Assembly (NCBI RefSeq): GCF_000805335.1
Contig: NZ_KN708638.1
Location: 6,704,589-6,768,588 of the forward strand
Length of the DNA stretch: 64,000 nt
Source of the DNA: Streptomyces sp. CT34
GTDB lineage: Bacteria; Actinomycetota; Actinomycetes; Streptomycetales; Streptomycetaceae
Direction: 5' to 3'
Position numbers and translations under genes: made by a program. The notes beneath the pieces were generated by a model that saw nothing but the letters and a program-made list of their open reading frames with translations, was not told where the DNA came from and did not search any database. Shown in pieces: positions 61,639 through 64,000 of this stretch (position 1 is the stretch's first letter; each line of letters starts with the position of its first letter).

Positions 61639-61950
61639 ATGGCTGCTGGCATGGACCGCCGCTCGTATGACTCGGGCGCATCGGCGGAAGCACAGGGCAA
61701 CATCCAGGCGGTGATCGCGCGCCTGGAGCAGGTGATCGCAGCGCGTGACGCGCAGGTCAAGCAGGCGATGGCGGACTTCACGGCCGACGGTGTGGCCGAG
61801 GAGTACCACGGCAAGGAACTGCGCTGGAACCGCGCCTCGCAGGAGGTCAAGAACATCATCCACCTGCTGAAGACCACGCTGGAGAAGAACGACGCCACCG
61901 CGCACCAGACGCTCGCACGCGCGAAGTCCGCGGTCGACAACATCGGCTGA
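61639..61950 (+). CDS. WXG100-family protein (EsxB-like), second
   Basis: The ATG at 61639 (SD AGGGGGAG) gives 103 aa. It is a helical hairpin with the central ADFTADGVAEEYHGKELRW segment and a C-terminal helix ending SAVDNIG. It lies 49 bases after the first WXG100 gene and is probably its partner. Confidence 0.85.
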   Translation: MAAGMDRRSYDSGASAEAQGNIQAVIARLEQVIAARDAQVKQAMADFTADGVAEEYHGKELRWNRASQEVKNIIHLLKTTLEKNDATAHQTLARAKSAVDNIG

Positions 61951-62084
61951 ACCACCTAGGCGCATCAGCGGGAGGAGTGGTCCTCCGCAGTGCGCCAACG
62001 CGTTGCCGACCGCAGAAGGCGGTAGCGCAGCGCGGGGTGTGGTGGCGGTGATGGTGCAGTAGAGAGAGGAATGCGGGGGCGTTT

Positions 62085-62537
62085 ATGGCGTCGTGGGACA
62101 TTCAGCCGCAGGGAGTGCAGGGCCAGTTGAAGGTCGTCGGCGCACATGCCGAGGACCTGGGGGACGTCCTGAGCACGCTGTTGGCGGATTTGCGGGAGGC
62201 GGCTGAGGCGGCGGGTACGGCTGTGCCAGGCTCGCAGGCAGCCGCGCCGCCGCACGGGCCCGTGATGCCGGCACCCACGCTAAAGGGACCGACGGGCACG
62301 CCCGTGTTGTCGCAGAGGTCGTCGGGGCCGGTTGCCACGGCTCTGGTTCAGTACGCAGCGGGCCGCAGCGAGGTCTTCAAGGCGATGGCCGATCGTTGCC
62401 AGGCCGCCGTCCTGGGCGCGGCCAAAGCCACCAATGAGTACGTCCAGGGCGACCTGGAGGCGGCGAAGAACGCCCAGAGCGCCGCTCGGAACCTGCAGTT
62501 GGATGCGCTCAAGGACTTCGGGGGGAAGCAGAGATGA
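62085..62537 (+). CDS. DUF6507-family protein
   Basis: The 150-aa protein has MASWDIQPQGVQGQLKVVG at its start and a helical C-terminus with EYVQGDLEAAKNAQSAARN, like Streptomyces DUF6507 proteins. It resembles a WXG100-like helper or chaperone. Its stop overlaps the start of the large effector gene (ATGA), suggesting that it escorts it. Confidence 0.8.
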   Translation: MASWDIQPQGVQGQLKVVGAHAEDLGDVLSTLLADLREAAEAAGTAVPGSQAAAPPHGPVMPAPTLKGPTGTPVLSQRSSGPVATALVQYAAGRSEVFKAMADRCQAAVLGAAKATNEYVQGDLEAAKNAQSAARNLQLDALKDFGGKQR

Positions 62538-64000
62538 GCGACGACGCGCCGGTCGACCCGTTCGAGGTGCCGGTCTTCACCGGTGATCTGGACCTTCTCG
62601 AAACGAAGGTCAAGGCGCTGTCCCATGGCGGCCCCAAGGTCGAGACTGCCGGCTCGGACGTCCACAAGTCCTTCGGTGGCCTGTCTGCCTTCTACAAGGC
62701 GCCCGAGGCGGAGCAGCTGTTCGGCGTCACCAAACCCGTGGCGGACAAGGCCCGCGAGGTCGGCCACGACATGAGCGTCATCGCCGGCGCCCTGGGCACC
62801 TACGCCCGCGAGGTCCGCCCGCTGGTCAAGCAGCTCCAGCAACTCAAGCAGGACGCCGCCGACTTCCGCCACAAAGTCGACTCCAGCGACGACGACTGGC
62901 GTGAAGACGGCGACCTGACCGACGAGAACCTGGCGCGTCGCAACAAGATCGCCGAGGTTTGGGCTGCGTTCCAGGCAGCTGAGCGCGACTGCCACGCCAA
63001 GATCGTCGGCCTGGTCGGCGGCAAGGCCCTCCACGCCATCGACGCCTCCCACCCGACGGGGTACGGCTACGACGCCGAAACCCTCAAGCAGTCCAAGAGC
63101 CTGCCGTGGGGTGAGGCGGTCGAGGAATCCGTACCCTGGTGGAAGGTGTGGCGGCACGCCTACGACTTCGGCAAGGGCGTCTTCATCGACGGTGCGTGGG
63201 GCAGCATCAAGGGCCTGTTGACCCTGTTCGGCTGGGAGGGCTCGGAGGCCGCCGGACAGGCATGGCTCGGCCTGGCCAAGCTCACCACCACAACGTCGCT
63301 CATCCTGGCCATGCCCGGCTTGGCCGCCCCCTACTTGATGACGCCAGGGCACATGATGCCTTCCTGGTTCCGGGACTCGCGTACCGCGATGCTGGAGACC
63401 GGTAAGGCGTTCGTGGCGTGGGACCAGTGGGAATCCAACGGCTCCAGGGCCGCCGGGGCGGTCACCTTCAACGCCATCACCGCGATCATCACCCGTGGCG
63501 GCGGCGCCGCCGTCGAGGGCGCGAGCAAGGCCGGCGTGGCGATCAGAGCCGTGTCGATGGCCGGGAAAGTGGGCGAGGTCATCGACCCGATGACCTACGT
63601 CTTCAAAGGCGCAGGCGCCGGCATCTCCAAGATCGGCGACGTCATGGCCCACCTCAAGAACGCCGGCCACCTCCAGGTCCCGAAGATCTCCGAAGGCGCA
63701 TATAGCCTCCCGGAAGGCGCCGCCAAGCTCGCGGACGGCACGGTGCAGCTCCCCAAGGGCACCGCAGTCCCGGACGGGGCGACCAAGCTCCCTCACGACA
63801 GAATCAGGCTGCCCGAGGACACCGTCACCCTCCCGCCAAATACGGTGAAGGACCCCTTCACCGGGAAGTACACGAGCGGCAGAGGCGACCTCTACAACGA
63901 GGACGGCAGCCTCTTCCAGAAAGCCGAAGACGCCCCCAAGGGACAGACCACCACACCGGCCACCGGAGTGGACAACCCGCGGACCGAGACCCCGGCCCGC
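62534..64000 (+). CDS. Large type VII effector/polymorphic-toxin-type protein (cut by window)
   Basis: The ATG at 62534 overlaps the DUF6507 stop (ATGA). The first 489 residues are seen. They comprise a WXG-like helical N-terminus (SHGGPKVETAGSDVHKSFGG), a hydrophobic region (about 245-265), a second helical part, and then a repetitive linker with periodic LPEG, LPKG, LPHD, LPED and LPPN segments. The toxin or C-terminal domain lies beyond the window. The architecture fits a secreted toxin with an N-terminal targeting module. Confidence 0.7.
   Translation, partial: MSDDAPVDPFEVPVFTGDLDLLETKVKALSHGGPKVETAGSDVHKSFGGLSAFYKAPEAEQLFGVTKPVADKAREVGHDMSVIAGALGTYAREVRPLVKQLQQLKQDAADFRHKVDSSDDDWREDGDLTDENLARRNKIAEVWAAFQAAERDCHAKIVGLVGGKALHAIDASHPTGYGYDAETLKQSKSLPWGEAVEESVPWWKVWRHAYDFGKGVFIDGAWGSIKGLLTLFGWEGSEAAGQAWLGLAKLTTTTSLILAMPGLAAPYLMTPGHMMPSWFRDSRTAMLETGKAFVAWDQWESNGSRAAGAVTFNAITAIITRGGGAAVEGASKAGVAIRAVSMAGKVGEVIDPMTYVFKGAGAGISKIGDVMAHLKNAGHLQVPKISEGAYSLPEGAAKLADGTVQLPKGTAVPDGATKLPHDRIRLPEDTVTLPPNTVKDPFTGKYTSGRGDLYNEDGSLFQKAEDAPKGQTTTPATGVDNPRTETPAR

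Noticed and set aside
1..64000. CRISPR arrays, tRNA or rRNA genes
   Set aside because: I saw no regularly spaced repeats, no cloverleaf with conserved arms and no rRNA sequence. A tRNAscan run would be decisive.

Overview
The window is high-GC actinobacterial DNA, almost certainly from a Streptomyces or close relative. The evidence is the strongly GC-biased third codon position, frequent GTG/TTG starts, an Lsr2-type nucleoid protein, a WXG100/EccC/EccD type VII secretion locus of the Streptomyces type (with DUF6177 and DUF6507 proteins), and archaeal-type AspRS and SerRS genes behind actinobacterial T-box leaders. The content is accessory: mobile-element remnants, small ORFs, paralogs, broken genes and conflict-type proteins, with little housekeeping content.

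Layout. (1) 1-3.5 kb: the 5' end of an IS701-type transposase at the window edge, a MauE/MauD-like disulfide module with a six-cysteine hypothetical protein and a strong terminator, then a decayed IS5-type transposase. (2) 3.6-10.7 kb: an IclR regulator and a four-gene Tn554/RIT-like recombinase module (three tyrosine recombinases plus a DUF6262/TnpC-like helper), next to a 2H-phosphoesterase gene that looks cut off by it. (3) 10.7-26.3 kb: a long run of minus-strand genes with start/stop overlaps at many junctions: XRE regulator, two hypothetical proteins, a phosphotransferase, ABC transporter, glycosyltransferase, GH15 enzyme, DUF4034-like protein, amino-acid permease, glutamine-synthetase-like ligase, tiny ORFs, an EEP nuclease and 2H phosphoesterases. 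It looks like an uncharacterised biosynthetic or modification operon. A shared promoter/operator motif and a hairpin that would hide a ribosome-binding site mark its start.

(4) 26.7-42.6 kb: an island of accessory aminoacyl-tRNA synthetases. A T-box-controlled AspRS, a ThrRS without a visible T-box, a T-box-controlled SerRS and a GluRS C-terminal remnant are mixed with HIT, histidine-phosphatase, NUDIX, GNAT and phosphotransferase genes. At its centre is a 58-aa peptide gene followed by a GRDP-like protein and a phytanoyl-CoA-dioxygenase-type hydroxylase. The aligned specifier triplets in the two T-boxes read GAC (Asp) and UCC (Ser), matching the enzymes downstream. This island is the best candidate for an undescribed system.

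(5) 42.7-52.2 kb: a putative DNA-binding protein, a methyltransferase, a DUF4870 membrane protein, Lsr2, an ankyrin/HEAT gene interrupted by an in-frame TGA, an endonuclease VII-like HNH nuclease, a TRADD-N-associated membrane protein followed by a frameshifted gene, and a DUF1963 protein. (6) 52.5-64 kb: a type VII secretion locus (small membrane protein, EccD, MinD/ParA-like ATPase, EccC, DUF6177, two WXG100 proteins, DUF6507) ending in a large putative secreted effector cut by the window edge. No rRNA, tRNA, CRISPR array or replication origin was recognised.
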